Assembly (NCBI GenBank): GCA_041751955.1
Contig: JBGSIB010000074.1
Span: 48,444-112,443, forward strand
DNA: 64,000 nt
Origin: UBA2040 sp041751955
Lineage (GTDB): Bacteria > Bacteroidota > Bacteroidia > Flavobacteriales_D > Crocinitomicaceae
Direction of reading: 5' to 3'
Shown: positions 1 to 8,535 of the stretch, piece after piece
How the letters are laid out: each line of letters starts with the position of its first letter
How positions within the stretch are numbered: the stretch's first letter is position 1
Notes under the pieces: model-generated
The model's input: the letters and a program-made list of their open reading frames with translations, nothing else
The model's database searches: none
What the model was told of the DNA's origin: nothing
Made by a program: the position numbers and the translations under genes

Positions 1-818
1 ATTCCTTTCGCTTTGATTCCATTTCGAGATAAATAACGCGCAATTTGAGATACTTTGTCCTTTGCAGAGGTAAAAATGATGATGCTTTCGTATTCTTTTT
101 TCTCGTCTAGAATGTGTTTTAGCAATTGTTCTTTTTGATTATCAAACGCTAAGTAAACACCCTGAGTAATACCTGCGGCTGGTTTAGATAAACTCAAAAC
201 TATCTCTTCCGGACTGTGCAATAATTTTTGAGCAAGCGTTTTTATTTTTGGCGCCATTGTCGCACTGAACATCAAATTTTGACGTTTCTTAGGCAAAAAG
301 GATATGATTTTCATCAAATCGTCATTGAATCCCATGTCGAGCATTTTGTCAGCTTCATCCAAAATCAAGTGTTTGACATGTTTGAAGTTAACATAACCCA
401 AATTCAAATGAGAGATTAATTTTCCAGGAGTCGCTACAATAATGTCGCGGCCATTCACCAAAGCGTCTTTTTGATCATTAAAATTGCCACCGTCACCACC
501 GCCGTAAATTGCCATAGAACCAACAGACACAAAATAAGACAATCCTTGAATTTCCTGTTCAATTTGTAAAGCCAATTCACGTGTTGGTACAATGATTAAA
601 GTATCGATATGACTGGTTTCTTTGCCAACTAACTTGTTGAGTATTGGTAAGATAAAAGCCGCTGTTTTTCCAGTTCCAGTTTGAGCACAGGCAATTAAAT
701 CTCTATTCTGAAGAATAAGCGGAATCGCCTGTTGTTGTATGGGTGTTGCATCCGTGAAGCCCATGTAGTCAAGCGCTTCTAATAATTCGGATGATAAGTT
801 TAGTTCTGTAAATTTCAT
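1..818 (-). CDS. DEAD-box ATP-dependent RNA helicase, 5' part (runs off the window)
   Basis: Reading the minus strand from the ATG at 816-818 gives an open frame to the window edge (about 272 residues, no stop). It has the ordered SF2 helicase motifs: a Q motif (GFTDATPIQQQ, about residue 20), Walker A AQTGTGKT (about 45), PTRELA (about 83), TPGK, DEAD (about residue 153) and SAT (about 185). The start of the second RecA lobe follows. It should unwind structured RNA in ribosome assembly or mRNA turnover. The length of domain 1 and the motif spellings fit the RhlE/DeaD-like group, but the C-terminal tail that would separate these is outside the window. A TATCTTTG box lies 5 nt upstream of the ATG, so the mRNA may be leaderless. 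The helicase identity is certain; the subfamily is not. Confidence 0.93.
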   Translation of the reverse strand, partial: MKFTELNLSSELLEALDYMGFTDATPIQQQAIPLILQNRDLIACAQTGTGKTAAFILPILNKLVGKETSHIDTLIIVPTRELALQIEQEIQGLSYFVSVGSMAIYGGGDGGNFNDQKDALVNGRDIIVATPGKLISHLNLGYVNFKHVKHLILDEADKMLDMGFNDDLMKIISFLPKKRQNLMFSATMAPKIKTLAQKLLHSPEEIVLSLSKPAAGITQGVYLAFDNQKEQLLKHILDEKKEYESIIIFTSAKDKVSQIARYLSRNGIKAKG

Positions 819-823
819 TGAGG

Positions 824-831
824 CAAAGATA
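824..831 (-). promoter_or_regulatory. -7 box TATCTTTG of the helicase gene
   Basis: On the minus strand TATCTTTG matches the Bacteroidota -7 consensus TAnnTTTG exactly and ends 5 nt before the helicase ATG. I do not see a clear TTTG -33 partner at the usual spacing. Confidence 0.4.
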
Positions 832-1100
832 AGTTTAATTTCATTGGAAAGTATTGGTTTGCTAGAGATTAGCAAAACGAAACTATACTGTTTGAAATTA
901 AATTGGAAGAGGAGAGTCATTTAAAAGGTAAGATGCACCAAAAAAAGTTCCTTAATTAAATGTAGGATACTCACTTTTCTTGAATTTGGATATTAATTGA
1001 AATCACTAGTCAGATTTTTAAATTATAAACTCTCTATTATTGAGATCAATAGGATAAAATCAGTGCGTTTTTTCATATTTTTCTAGATAAGTGTTAATTT
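832..1100. other. Intergenic region, no gene seen
   Basis: AT-rich divergent spacer between the helicase (minus) and the secreted protein (plus). Apart from the two promoter elements at its edges, I see no open frame, tRNA or strong hairpin in it. Confidence 0.6.
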
Positions 1101-1131
1101 TTTGCATATTCACAATTTCTGCATAGATTTG
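1101..1131 (+). promoter_or_regulatory. Canonical Bacteroidota promoter TTTG-N19-TAGATTTG
   Basis: TTTG at 1101-1104 and TAGATTTG at 1124-1131 are separated by 19 nt, matching the sigma-ABfr consensus at every fixed position. Transcription should begin just after it, leaving a leader of about 15 nt before the ATG at 1152. Confidence 0.6.
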
Positions 1132-1151
1132 TTAAAACTCAAAACACAAGC

Positions 1152-3755
1152 ATGAAAAAAATTTACTTAAGCATAATGCTCCCGTTATTAGGGACATTTA
1201 CTGCCTTTTCCCAGGCGGAATTAACAGTGACAGCTCCTCCGGCAACAGGCAGTACGACCGGTCTAAGAGCGCCAAACGGAACAGCTACACACACCACATT
1301 TCGCGGTGTAATAATCATTCCGGCTTCAGAATTGACTTCGATTCCCACTGGAACGACCATAACAAAACTGAGCATGCTATTGTCTGCCGGTGCTACACCT
1401 GGCCCAGCAGGAGGTAATATTCAATATTATCTTGAAAATACAGCGGATGTTACCAACTTAAAATCAACTACGTGGGCGACTACCATCACAGGTATGACGA
1501 ACGTATATAACGGAGCATTTTCTATACCTTCAGTAGCAGGACCAACGGGAAATGTTACACTAACTTCCCCATTTGTATACACAGGAGGATCAGTCTATGT
1601 TGCATACGATTATCTGGGTACTGTATTTACAACCACAGGTGCCATATATAGTGCAAACAGTTCGTTGGCAGCTAGTTGGAAAGGTCAACCTGATCCAACA
1701 ACAACGCCACCAGCGACTTTAACACAAAGCTCCGCGTTTCGACCTTGTTTTCAATTTACCTTTGCCAACCCTTTCACAAATGAATTGAATGTTTCGGGAT
1801 TGGCCGGTGAAAAAGGTATCTTCAATAACACCATCAAAACCACACAAACAGTTACCTCACAAATCACCAACACTTCGGCTGGTGCACTTACAAACATACC
1901 TGTTACCTTAAATGTTGCAGGGGCAAATCCGTATACAGCTACGCAGACCATTCCATCTATAAATGCAGGAGCTACATCTACCATTTTATTTAACAATGTA
2001 CCAACCATCAGTTTAGGTGCTCAGATCATAACGGTTACTATTCCGACAGATGAAGTACCTGCGAATAACACAGGAACGTTCACCCAAAATGTACAATGTG
2101 ATACGATCAGCTATGTGCAAAGCCCAGTTCAGTCTGGAGCGGTTGGATTTAACACCGGTGCAGGATTAATTGCCGTTCGCCACAACATCCCGAACAATAT
2201 TGAGACCTATGTGAAAAGTGTATCCAATTATTTTCCTGCTACAGCGAGCAATGCTGGTAACACACTTAAAGGTATCTTAATGGACGCAAACGGTGTAATT
2301 CTTGACTCTACCAATTTAATTACCATAACAGCACCTATGCTTGGCACCAAACAAAATTTTGATTTTATTAACGGCGCTATAGACATTTCCGGTGGTGTTA
2401 TATATGTTGGGTTTCGTCAAACAGCTAATGCAACTACTGGATATTTTCCTTTCGCCAACCAAGCCAACTCGTATGTTGATCCCAATGCTGGAGCAACCTT
2501 CGGTTTGTTCGGTGGGGGAACAGCACCTCTCGGTTCAGGGTTAGGTTATATGATGATTGAAGCAACACTCACATACGGAGGTTTTAATGTTGCCAACACC
2601 GCAACAGCAGGAACACTTTGTGCAAACACGACCTTGGGAATTTTACCAACAACTGGGTACACAAATTATAATTTTTTCGTTAATGGTTCGAGTGTCCAAA
2701 ATTCTCCATCAGCTTCATATACGACTGGTCCAATTAATTCAACAACAACCTACAACGTTGATATTACCAATGGAACATGTTTATTGAACAGTAACGTTGA
2801 TACGATAACTATTGTATCTGCTCTTATAAACAACATCTCAGCAGCTATTTGCCCAGGTGATTCATATACAGTTGGCACAAACACATATACAACGCCTGGT
2901 TCATATTCCGTTTTACTTACCGCTAGTTCTGGCTGTGATAGCACGATTAATTTGACGCTGTCTGGTCTATCACCTTCTTCGAACAACATTAGCGCTGCAA
3001 TTTGTCCTGGAGGAACATATGCCTTTGGATCACAAGTTTTGACTACAGCCGGAACGTATACGGATGTCATTCCAAATGCGGCAGGTTGTGATTCAACAAT
3101 TACTTTAGTGTTAGCCTTAAATGCTGCCAGTTCTTCTACCTTGAACCAAACGCATTGTGCTGGTTCTTATCAATTTGGAGGACAGAACATTACCACATCT
3201 GGAACGTATACAAATACCATTCAAAATGCCGCTGGTTGTGATAGCGTGATTACATTAAATCTGGTATTGAATGCACCTACAAGTGTAACAACGGCAACTT
3301 CAGGTATTACAATTACAGCGACTGCAACTCCTGCAACGGTGACCTATCAATGGATTGATTGCGCAACAAACACTGCAATTCCTGGTGAAACATCAGCTAC
3401 TTTTGTTGCAACGGCGAATGGTAATTATGCAGTTATTGTTCAAACTCCCAATGGTTGTTCAGATACATCAGCCTGTGCAAACATTAACTCAGTTGGATTA
3501 GAAGAATTGAATACTTCTGCAAGCATCAATGTTTATCCAAATCCTGCAACGACGAATGTTCACGTCATATCAGAAAATGGAAACATTTTAGAATACACTG
3601 TTGTGGATGCAAGCGGAAGAGTGGTTCTTTCTCAAAAAGTTGATGGTGGAACAAAAGAAATTGAATTCTCCGTTGAAAAATTCGAAAATGGCGCATACAT
3701 CCTCGAATTGAAAACCAATAGTGGAACGATCGCAAAACCTTTCATGAAGAAATAA
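1152..3755 (+). CDS. Secreted protein with CARDB-like domain, three Cys-framed repeats and T9SS type A sorting domain
   Basis: 867 aa. An N-terminal signal peptide (about residues 1-21) is followed by a beta-rich Thr/Gly-rich region. A CARDB-like segment lies at about 215-310. Three repeats of about 50 residues lie at about 555-710, each with a Cys near the start (CPG or CAG), an FG/GTYT core and ending in GCDS.ITL. The last 75 residues (from VYPNPATT, about 790) are a classic Por-secretion sorting domain ending in PFMKK, so the protein should cross the outer membrane by the type IX system and be anchored or released at the surface. No catalytic motif is visible, so an adhesin or surface-layer role is inference. 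A canonical promoter lies upstream and a strong terminator downstream, so it is probably transcribed alone. Confidence 0.85.
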   Translation: MKKIYLSIMLPLLGTFTAFSQAELTVTAPPATGSTTGLRAPNGTATHTTFRGVIIIPASELTSIPTGTTITKLSMLLSAGATPGPAGGNIQYYLENTADVTNLKSTTWATTITGMTNVYNGAFSIPSVAGPTGNVTLTSPFVYTGGSVYVAYDYLGTVFTTTGAIYSANSSLAASWKGQPDPTTTPPATLTQSSAFRPCFQFTFANPFTNELNVSGLAGEKGIFNNTIKTTQTVTSQITNTSAGALTNIPVTLNVAGANPYTATQTIPSINAGATSTILFNNVPTISLGAQIITVTIPTDEVPANNTGTFTQNVQCDTISYVQSPVQSGAVGFNTGAGLIAVRHNIPNNIETYVKSVSNYFPATASNAGNTLKGILMDANGVILDSTNLITITAPMLGTKQNFDFINGAIDISGGVIYVGFRQTANATTGYFPFANQANSYVDPNAGATFGLFGGGTAPLGSGLGYMMIEATLTYGGFNVANTATAGTLCANTTLGILPTTGYTNYNFFVNGSSVQNSPSASYTTGPINSTTTYNVDITNGTCLLNSNVDTITIVSALINNISAAICPGDSYTVGTNTYTTPGSYSVLLTASSGCDSTINLTLSGLSPSSNNISAAICPGGTYAFGSQVLTTAGTYTDVIPNAAGCDSTITLVLALNAASSSTLNQTHCAGSYQFGGQNITTSGTYTNTIQNAAGCDSVITLNLVLNAPTSVTTATSGITITATATPATVTYQWIDCATNTAIPGETSATFVATANGNYAVIVQTPNGCSDTSACANINSVGLEELNTSASINVYPNPATTNVHVISENGNILEYTVVDASGRVVLSQKVDGGTKEIEFSVEKFENGAYILELKTNSGTIAKPFMKK

Positions 3756-3785
3756 AAGAGAAAATAAATTCTCGAAAAACAAGAA

Positions 3786-3818
3786 AGAGCTCCTTCAATT
3801 ATTGTTGGAGCTCTTTTT
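3786..3818 (+). terminator. Rho-independent terminator of the 1152-3755 gene
   Basis: The 8-bp perfect stem AGAGCTCC/GGAGCTCT (3786-3793 with 3807-3814) has a 13-nt loop and is followed by a T run. Confidence 0.75.
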
Positions 3819-3850
3819 CATTTATAAGATTACCAAAAATTGGTAGCAAA

Positions 3851-3880
3851 AAAAACGACCTCCTTTCGAAAGTCGTTTTT
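3851..3880 (-). terminator. Terminator of the SSB cluster (bidirectional)
   Basis: AAAAACGAC (3851-3859) pairs with GTCGTTTTT (3872-3880), and CTTTCGAAAG forms the loop region. On the minus strand it ends in a U tract and lies about 70 nt after the last SSB stop. Confidence 0.65.
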
Positions 3881-3949
3881 GTGGTTTATTGAAAATGAAG
3901 TTCTTCACCTGCATATCGGCTCATGAAGAAATTCGGGTAGAGTTTGTTT

Positions 3950-4279
3950 TTAAGCCCGCAAGTTCATTACTTCTTTGGCTTCAATTTCTGTGATGGTTCT
4001 GGGTTGACCATCTTTGGTTAAATAAGTCCGATTGACCAATCTTCCATGGATGCATAGTGCAGTTCCATTTCCACCGTGATTCTCGATAAATTTGGCCGCA
4101 TTTCCCCAAGCGAAGATCTTGTGCCATTCTGTTTTTTGTTCTTTTTCGCCGTTCTTATTGGTGAAAACGAAGTTGGTTGCTAATTCAAAACGAGCCACTT
4201 TTGCCCCGCTTCGAATTTCTGTTATTTTGAGTTCTTTACCCATGTTACCGTATAATGTAACGCTATTTCGAATTGCCAT
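3950..4279 (-). CDS. Single-stranded DNA-binding protein, short paralogue 3
   Basis: 109 aa, a single OB-fold of the bacterial SSB family. The N-terminus (RNSVTLYGNMGKE), the central EWHKIFAWGN and the GRLVNRTY strand are all typical. It ends right after the last strand (EAKEVMNLRA), with no disordered linker and no acidic DDIPF-type tip, so it should bind ssDNA but not recruit the usual SSB-interacting repair proteins. Normal replicative SSBs are about 150-180 aa. It is the last of three tandem SSB genes, with a 115-nt gap to its neighbour. I cannot tell which, if any, of the three is the essential SSB; a longer one may sit elsewhere in the genome. Confidence 0.88.
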   Translation of the reverse strand: MAIRNSVTLYGNMGKELKITEIRSGAKVARFELATNFVFTNKNGEKEQKTEWHKIFAWGNAAKFIENHGGNGTALCIHGRLVNRTYLTKDGQPRTITEIEAKEVMNLRA

Positions 4280-4394
4280 AATTTCTATGTTATTTGTAAA
4301 TGAAATTTTTAATGTGAGGAAAAAAGAGGGAGAGACAAGTCTAACTAAACTACTTATGGAAACTAAAACTCACTCGCCCCTCCCTTTCTGCCTA

Positions 4395-4712
4395 CTAACT
4401 AATGATTTCTAAATCGTTGATTTCAACTTCAGAAACGCTTCTTTTGCGTCCGGCGCTGTCCTGATAAAAGCGAGTGATCAAGCGCCCTTCTACTGCCATG
4501 TTTGCACCTGGTTTGGAGAATTCCTCCAATTTGGGTATCGAATTTCCCCAAGCAAACATTCTGTGCCAGTATTTTTTCACTTTAGGTTGCCCTTGCTTAT
4601 CAAGATAAGGTTCAAGGGTAAGCAACGTAAAATTCGCTACTTTGCTACCATTTTCGAGTTGAACGTATTTAGGGGTCGAACTCATTTTACCAATTAGATT
4701 TACGTAATTCAT
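4395..4712 (-). CDS. Single-stranded DNA-binding protein, short paralogue 2
   Basis: 105 aa, a single OB-fold. It has NLIGKMSSTPKY at the start, YWHRMFAWGN in the centre and EGRLITRFYQD near the end, and it terminates in EINDLEIIS without an acidic tail. Its ATG begins 3 nt after the stop of paralogue 1, so the two are almost certainly co-transcribed. It differs considerably from both neighbours, which argues against a very recent duplication. Like paralogue 3, it has only the DNA-binding module. Confidence 0.87.
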   Translation of the reverse strand: MNYVNLIGKMSSTPKYVQLENGSKVANFTLLTLEPYLDKQGQPKVKKYWHRMFAWGNSIPKLEEFSKPGANMAVEGRLITRFYQDSAGRKRSVSEVEINDLEIIS

Positions 4713-4715
4713 GGT

Positions 4716-5093
4716 TTATTTTTTAGCTTTTTCAACTTCTTTTTCGCTTTCCGCTGGGTTGTTTTTTGCAGATAGAATCAAGAAATCGGACAATTCGATA
4801 TCTGTCGCATATCTTTTCTCGCCTTCTTTTTCATAAGAGCGAGTAACTATGCGACCTTCCATCATGATCTCTTGACCTTTGGCTGCGATTTTTGAGATGC
4901 GCTCAGCCGTTTTTCCCCATACGACAATGTTGTGCCATTGTGTGTTATCCACCCATTTGCCTGTTTTGTCTTTGTAGCTTTCGTTAGTCGCTAAGGGGAA
5001 TTTCACCAATTGAAATCCGTTACCTACCGTTTGTAATGTCGGTTCTTGTCCTAAGCGTCCGATCAAACTTACTTTGTTGCGTAATGTGTTCAT
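4716..5093 (-). CDS. Single-stranded DNA-binding protein, paralogue 1
   Basis: 125 aa from the ATG at 5091-5093 (NTLRNKVSLIGRLGQEP). An upstream in-frame ATG would add 24 residues with no SSB similarity, so I prefer the internal start. This is the most conventional of the three: it has WHNIVVWGKTAERI, then EGRIVTRSYEKEGEKRY, then a short charged tail ending KEVEKAKK. That tail is basic/mixed, not the acidic DDDIPF type. It is first in the three-gene SSB cluster. SSBs protect ssDNA during replication, repair and natural transformation, and dprA, comF and uvrC also occur in this window, though not nearby. Confidence 0.9.
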   Translation of the reverse strand: MNTLRNKVSLIGRLGQEPTLQTVGNGFQLVKFPLATNESYKDKTGKWVDNTQWHNIVVWGKTAERISKIAAKGQEIMMEGRIVTRSYEKEGEKRYATDIELSDFLILSAKNNPAESEKEVEKAKK

Positions 5094-5395
5094 AATAATT
5101 GTGTTTTTAAAAGTTTGATAAATTGTTAATTGTTCTAGCCAATACCCTCGATTGACTTTCGACACTGCAAAGATTGGGTGACTTCAAAATCAGAAATGGT
5201 TATTAAACATTTACTGTCGAATAATAGTCGTTTGTAAATGATTGTTGTCGGATTTGTTCTTGATTTTGAGTTGTTTAATCCAAATTATTTTATTGAAAAA
5301 AAATTACAATTTAAGAACTTCAAACGTTCTATTTTGAAAACAACAAGTTGAAATTCTAGCTTTCCAATAGTAATATGTTAAATCTGGAATAAGTT
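5094..5395. other. Intergenic region, no gene seen
   Basis: Divergent AT-rich spacer between the SSB cluster and the next secreted protein. I see no convincing gene; the upstream extension of the SSB frame (5094-5165) is judged non-coding. Confidence 0.5.
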
Positions 5396-5427
5396 TTTGG
5401 AAATGATGATAGCTAAACTTATCTTTC
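5396..5427 (+). promoter_or_regulatory. Promoter TTTG-N20-TATCTTTC
   Basis: TTTG (5396-5399) and TATCTTTC (5420-5427) match the Bacteroidota consensus except for the last base. They lie about 30 nt before the ATG at 5458. Confidence 0.42.
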
Positions 5428-5457
5428 GGACAAATTAATATTAAATTAACGTACAAC

Positions 5458-7509
5458 ATGAAAAAAATCTTTACTCTATTGGTTCTGTTATTGGCTGGAT
5501 TTGCGGCAAATGCACAGTATTATTATTTGGGAAGTCCTGGAGAATTTCCTGGATCCTTAAATCAAGACCCGGCATACCCAGTTGGAGGTGGTCAAGTTGC
5601 TGGTTGGACTTCACTTGTTGGACCTTCGGCAAGCACGCCGGTTTGGTCAGCGAATCAAACCTTACCATTTGCGTTTAATTTCAATGGTTCCCCTGTTACC
5701 GATTACAAAATTTCATCTACTGGCGTTTTGACTTTTACAACAACAGCTGGTGCCGCTCCTAGTGCAACACCCGCGGCTTTGCCAAGTGCGTCTATTCCAG
5801 ACAAATCAATTTGTGTTTGGGGTTTAAATGCTTCTGGTTCAAATGATAACGGATCTGTCAAAGTATTTGGTGCAGCGCCAAACCGTCAACTTTGGATTCA
5901 TTACAGTTCTTGTGCGAATGCATCTATTGCTTGGTCCTATTGGTCCATCGTATTGGTTGAAGGAACAGATCAAATATTTTTAGTGGATCAAAGAAACACA
6001 ACTGGAACTGGTGCTTTGACTGTTGGGGTTCAGATTGATGCTACAACTGCCACTATGGTTGCAGGTTCACCTGCTTTAGGTGCATTGGCAGGTGCTGATT
6101 TCAATCCTGTTGATGATTATCATTTCGAATTCATCCAAGGTGTGCAACCTGCAAATGAAATAAAATTATTGTCTTGTGACGTTTTACCATACATTGCTGC
6201 AGGTAATGCAACAATAAAAGGAACAATTAAAAATCTTGGTAGCAGTCCAATTACAAGTTTTAGCGCAAATTGGAATACAGGTACAGGTCCACAAAGTGCA
6301 ACATTTAACGGATTAAATATTGCTTCCAACGGAACGTATCAATTTAGCCATACAACGCCTTTAGCAGCTGTTGCAGGTACAAATTACACGATTAATGTGG
6401 ACGTAACATTGGCCGGAGATGCCAATCTTACGAATAATTCAGCTCAAAGTACAACGGCAACCTTGACACAAATACCAGCACGTACTGTTGTTGGTGAGGA
6501 AAGAACTGGTACTTGGTGTGGATGGTGTCCACGAGGAGCTGTAGGTCTTGCAGGAATGGAGGCAACTTCTAGTTTCATAGGAATTGCGGTTCACAACAGT
6601 GACCCGATGACAATTTCAGCTTACGATGGAAATATCGCTACTTGGATTCCAAGTTCATTTCCTCAGGGAGGAGTAGACCGAGTAATATCTGGAAACCCAG
6701 CAAACTTTAATTCTATGCATGCTGGTAGAGTAAACGATTTAACTCCATGTGATTTTAGCGCCATCACTTTCACGAATAATGGTACAAATATTACAGTTTC
6801 AGCAGATGCAGAATTCTACGGAACAATAGCTGGAAACTATAGACTTTCTTTGGTGATGGTTGAAGACGATTACATTGGTGGAACAACGGCTGCATGGAAT
6901 CAAGTAAACTATTACGATGGTGGTGGTAATGGTCTGATGACAGATCCTGTGACTGGTTTCGAATGGTCAACTGCTGGTGACCCAGTGAATCCAACAGATT
7001 TCGGTGGATATGACCACGTTGCTAGAACTTTATCGACTGGTAGTATTTTGGGAGATGTTGGAAGTTTACCTGCTAGTCCAGTGCCGTTGGGAACGCATAG
7101 TTATACATTTGCTCCAGTACCTGTAAATACTTTCAATGATTTAAGAAAAGTACACGCTGTGGTTATGATTGTAAATGCCGCAACTGGCGAAATCATGAAT
7201 GCCGGAAAAAGCTCATCAATTGCTACTGTTTCTTTGTCTGAACTAGATCAAGTATCTGATTATTCAGTTTTCCCAAATCCTTCTGCAGGAAAAGTAAATA
7301 TTACTTTCAATTTGTTGAACGAAGCAAACGTTTCAGTTCAATTAACAGACGCATTGGGCAATGTGGTTTATACAGAAGAGGCTAGTGCTATGCCAGCTGG
7401 TGAGCATGCAGCATCTTTCAATGGAACCAACTTAGCAAGCGGTATGTACTTCGTAAACTTAAACGTTAACGGACAAATCATTACTAAGCGTTTGACTATA
7501 GTGGATTAA
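5458..7509 (+). CDS. Omp28-like secreted protein with thioredoxin-type CxxC and T9SS type A sorting domain
   Basis: 683 aa. A signal peptide ends near ANAQ (about residue 20). After a beta-sandwich N-terminal region and a CARDB-like segment (about 240-340), an Omp28-related thioredoxin-fold segment carries WCGWCPRG (about 352-359). This is the CxxC redox motif expected of thiol-disulfide proteins. The C-terminus (VFPNPSAGKVNITF, about 600, to the end, TKRLTIVD) is a T9SS type A sorting domain. It is therefore predicted to be an exported, surface-associated protein that may carry a redox-active disulfide. Omp28 family members are known from Bacteroidota outer membranes, but their substrate is unknown. 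It is monocistronic, with its own promoter and terminator. Confidence 0.85.
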   Translation: MKKIFTLLVLLLAGFAANAQYYYLGSPGEFPGSLNQDPAYPVGGGQVAGWTSLVGPSASTPVWSANQTLPFAFNFNGSPVTDYKISSTGVLTFTTTAGAAPSATPAALPSASIPDKSICVWGLNASGSNDNGSVKVFGAAPNRQLWIHYSSCANASIAWSYWSIVLVEGTDQIFLVDQRNTTGTGALTVGVQIDATTATMVAGSPALGALAGADFNPVDDYHFEFIQGVQPANEIKLLSCDVLPYIAAGNATIKGTIKNLGSSPITSFSANWNTGTGPQSATFNGLNIASNGTYQFSHTTPLAAVAGTNYTINVDVTLAGDANLTNNSAQSTTATLTQIPARTVVGEERTGTWCGWCPRGAVGLAGMEATSSFIGIAVHNSDPMTISAYDGNIATWIPSSFPQGGVDRVISGNPANFNSMHAGRVNDLTPCDFSAITFTNNGTNITVSADAEFYGTIAGNYRLSLVMVEDDYIGGTTAAWNQVNYYDGGGNGLMTDPVTGFEWSTAGDPVNPTDFGGYDHVARTLSTGSILGDVGSLPASPVPLGTHSYTFAPVPVNTFNDLRKVHAVVMIVNAATGEIMNAGKSSSIATVSLSELDQVSDYSVFPNPSAGKVNITFNLLNEANVSVQLTDALGNVVYTEEASAMPAGEHAASFNGTNLASGMYFVNLNVNGQIITKRLTIVD

Positions 7510-7537
7510 TACCATATTTATTCATTTTTAAACTATT

Positions 7538-7564
7538 AAGGCTGCTCTTTGGAGTGGCCTTTTT
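7538..7564 (+). terminator. Terminator of the Omp28-like gene
   Basis: The 10-bp stem AAGGCTGCTC/GAGTGGCCTT (with two G-U pairs) has a TTTG loop and is followed by a T tract at 7560-7564. Confidence 0.7.
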
Positions 7565-7761
7565 AATTCTTACATATTTGCATTATCAAACCAAAATCCT
7601 AAGATAAAGGACCGAACATTAGTTCTGTTAAATTGAAAACTTGTAACTTGTATAAGATTATCCCAATTATAAATTTAAGACTAGCATAGCGCCGATTCAT
7701 TCGGGGAAACAATTTCACATTCAAATAGTATACGTCAAAAATGCTCAAGACCCTATGTGCA

Positions 7762-8358
7762 ATGAAAGAACGTGGTAGAAAAACTTTTTTTCTAGGTGTG
7801 TTATTATTGATTTCGTGTAATCCTGAAAAACCTATTGACCAAAACGAAAAGTGTTCACCAAAGGAGTTAAAACAACAAAAAGCTGAAGATTACGATGAAC
7901 ATCAATTCTTCGAAGATTTAAAGCCAGCCACATTGGATGAATTAATTGACATTATTGAAAAAAGCAATCTCATAATGGCTTACAATTGGAATGGAAACTC
8001 GGGTAATCCAGCAATAGTCAACGAATACATAATAGACGCATATGGTAAATTAGACGACAGCGCAAAAAAGGGAATCACACTCACTTTACAACAGAAAAAA
8101 CAATGGATTGAACTCCTTTCTGATACAACGAATTATTATGGATTTACGGGTGATTGCTTTATTCCTCACGTTGCTTTTGTCTACGTTTCTGAAGAAAAAG
8201 TAATTGGACAATCTAATGTTTGTTTTCTTTGTTCAGGAATAAAAAGCACCCCGAAATTCGAGAAGGGATTAAGTCAAAACGGTTTAGAAAAAGCCAAAGC
8301 GTTTTGCTCTTCAATTGGATTACAAATAATTGACATTCATTCAACGTTATCGCATTGA
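7762..8358 (+). CDS. Hypothetical lipoprotein
   Basis: 198 aa from the ATG at 7762; an in-frame ATG at 7741 adds seven residues before the basic start of the signal peptide and is less likely. The lipoprotein signal peptide has the lipobox LLIS-C at about residue 20, so it should be lipid-anchored. The mature part is charged, with a possible Cys pair (GDCF and VCFLCSG, about 135 and 155) that could form a disulfide or bind metal. I do not recognise the family. A 250-nt spacer separates it from the previous gene, and downstream lies a small lipoprotein on the other strand. Confidence 0.7.
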   Translation: MKERGRKTFFLGVLLLISCNPEKPIDQNEKCSPKELKQQKAEDYDEHQFFEDLKPATLDELIDIIEKSNLIMAYNWNGNSGNPAIVNEYIIDAYGKLDDSAKKGITLTLQQKKQWIELLSDTTNYYGFTGDCFIPHVAFVYVSEEKVIGQSNVCFLCSGIKSTPKFEKGLSQNGLEKAKAFCSSIGLQIIDIHSTLSH

Positions 8359-8400
8359 ATTACTATACAAACGAAATCTATCCCCCTAGATATTCAAATA

Positions 8401-8535
8401 TTACATATTCCCCATTGGCGTTTTCGTCGCTTTTCGACCATCACACTTTTTTCCTGAATTTTGACTTGTTCCACATTGGGCAAGTAATAAAACAATACTT
8501 AAAGAAAACATTGAGATTTTAAGGAAGCGTTGCAT
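8401..8535 (-). CDS. Very small lipoprotein, 44 aa
   Basis: The ATG at 8533-8535 to the TAA at 8401-8403 gives MQRFLKISMF, a hydrophobic stretch, the lipobox LLAQ-C at residue 21, and a 23-residue mature peptide containing KKCDGRK and TPMGNM. The complete signal peptide plus lipobox in so short a frame argues that it is real, as does the separate spacer it occupies. The mature peptide would be a lipid-anchored tail with one further Cys (in KKCDGRK). The function is unknown; I have a weak impression that similar small lipoproteins with a Cys-Asp-Gly and TPMG motif occur in other Bacteroidota, which a search could confirm. Confidence 0.6.
   Translation of the reverse strand: MQRFLKISMFSLSIVLLLAQCGTSQNSGKKCDGRKATKTPMGNM

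Noticed and set aside
2750..3070. Antisense 106-aa frame inside the first T9SS gene
   Set aside because: A shadow of the repeat-rich coding strand; no start signal or similarity. The same applies to the other antisense frames in the adhesins.
5094..5165. 24-residue N-terminal extension of SSB paralogue 1
   Set aside because: The SSB fold begins right after the internal ATG; the extension has no SSB character.
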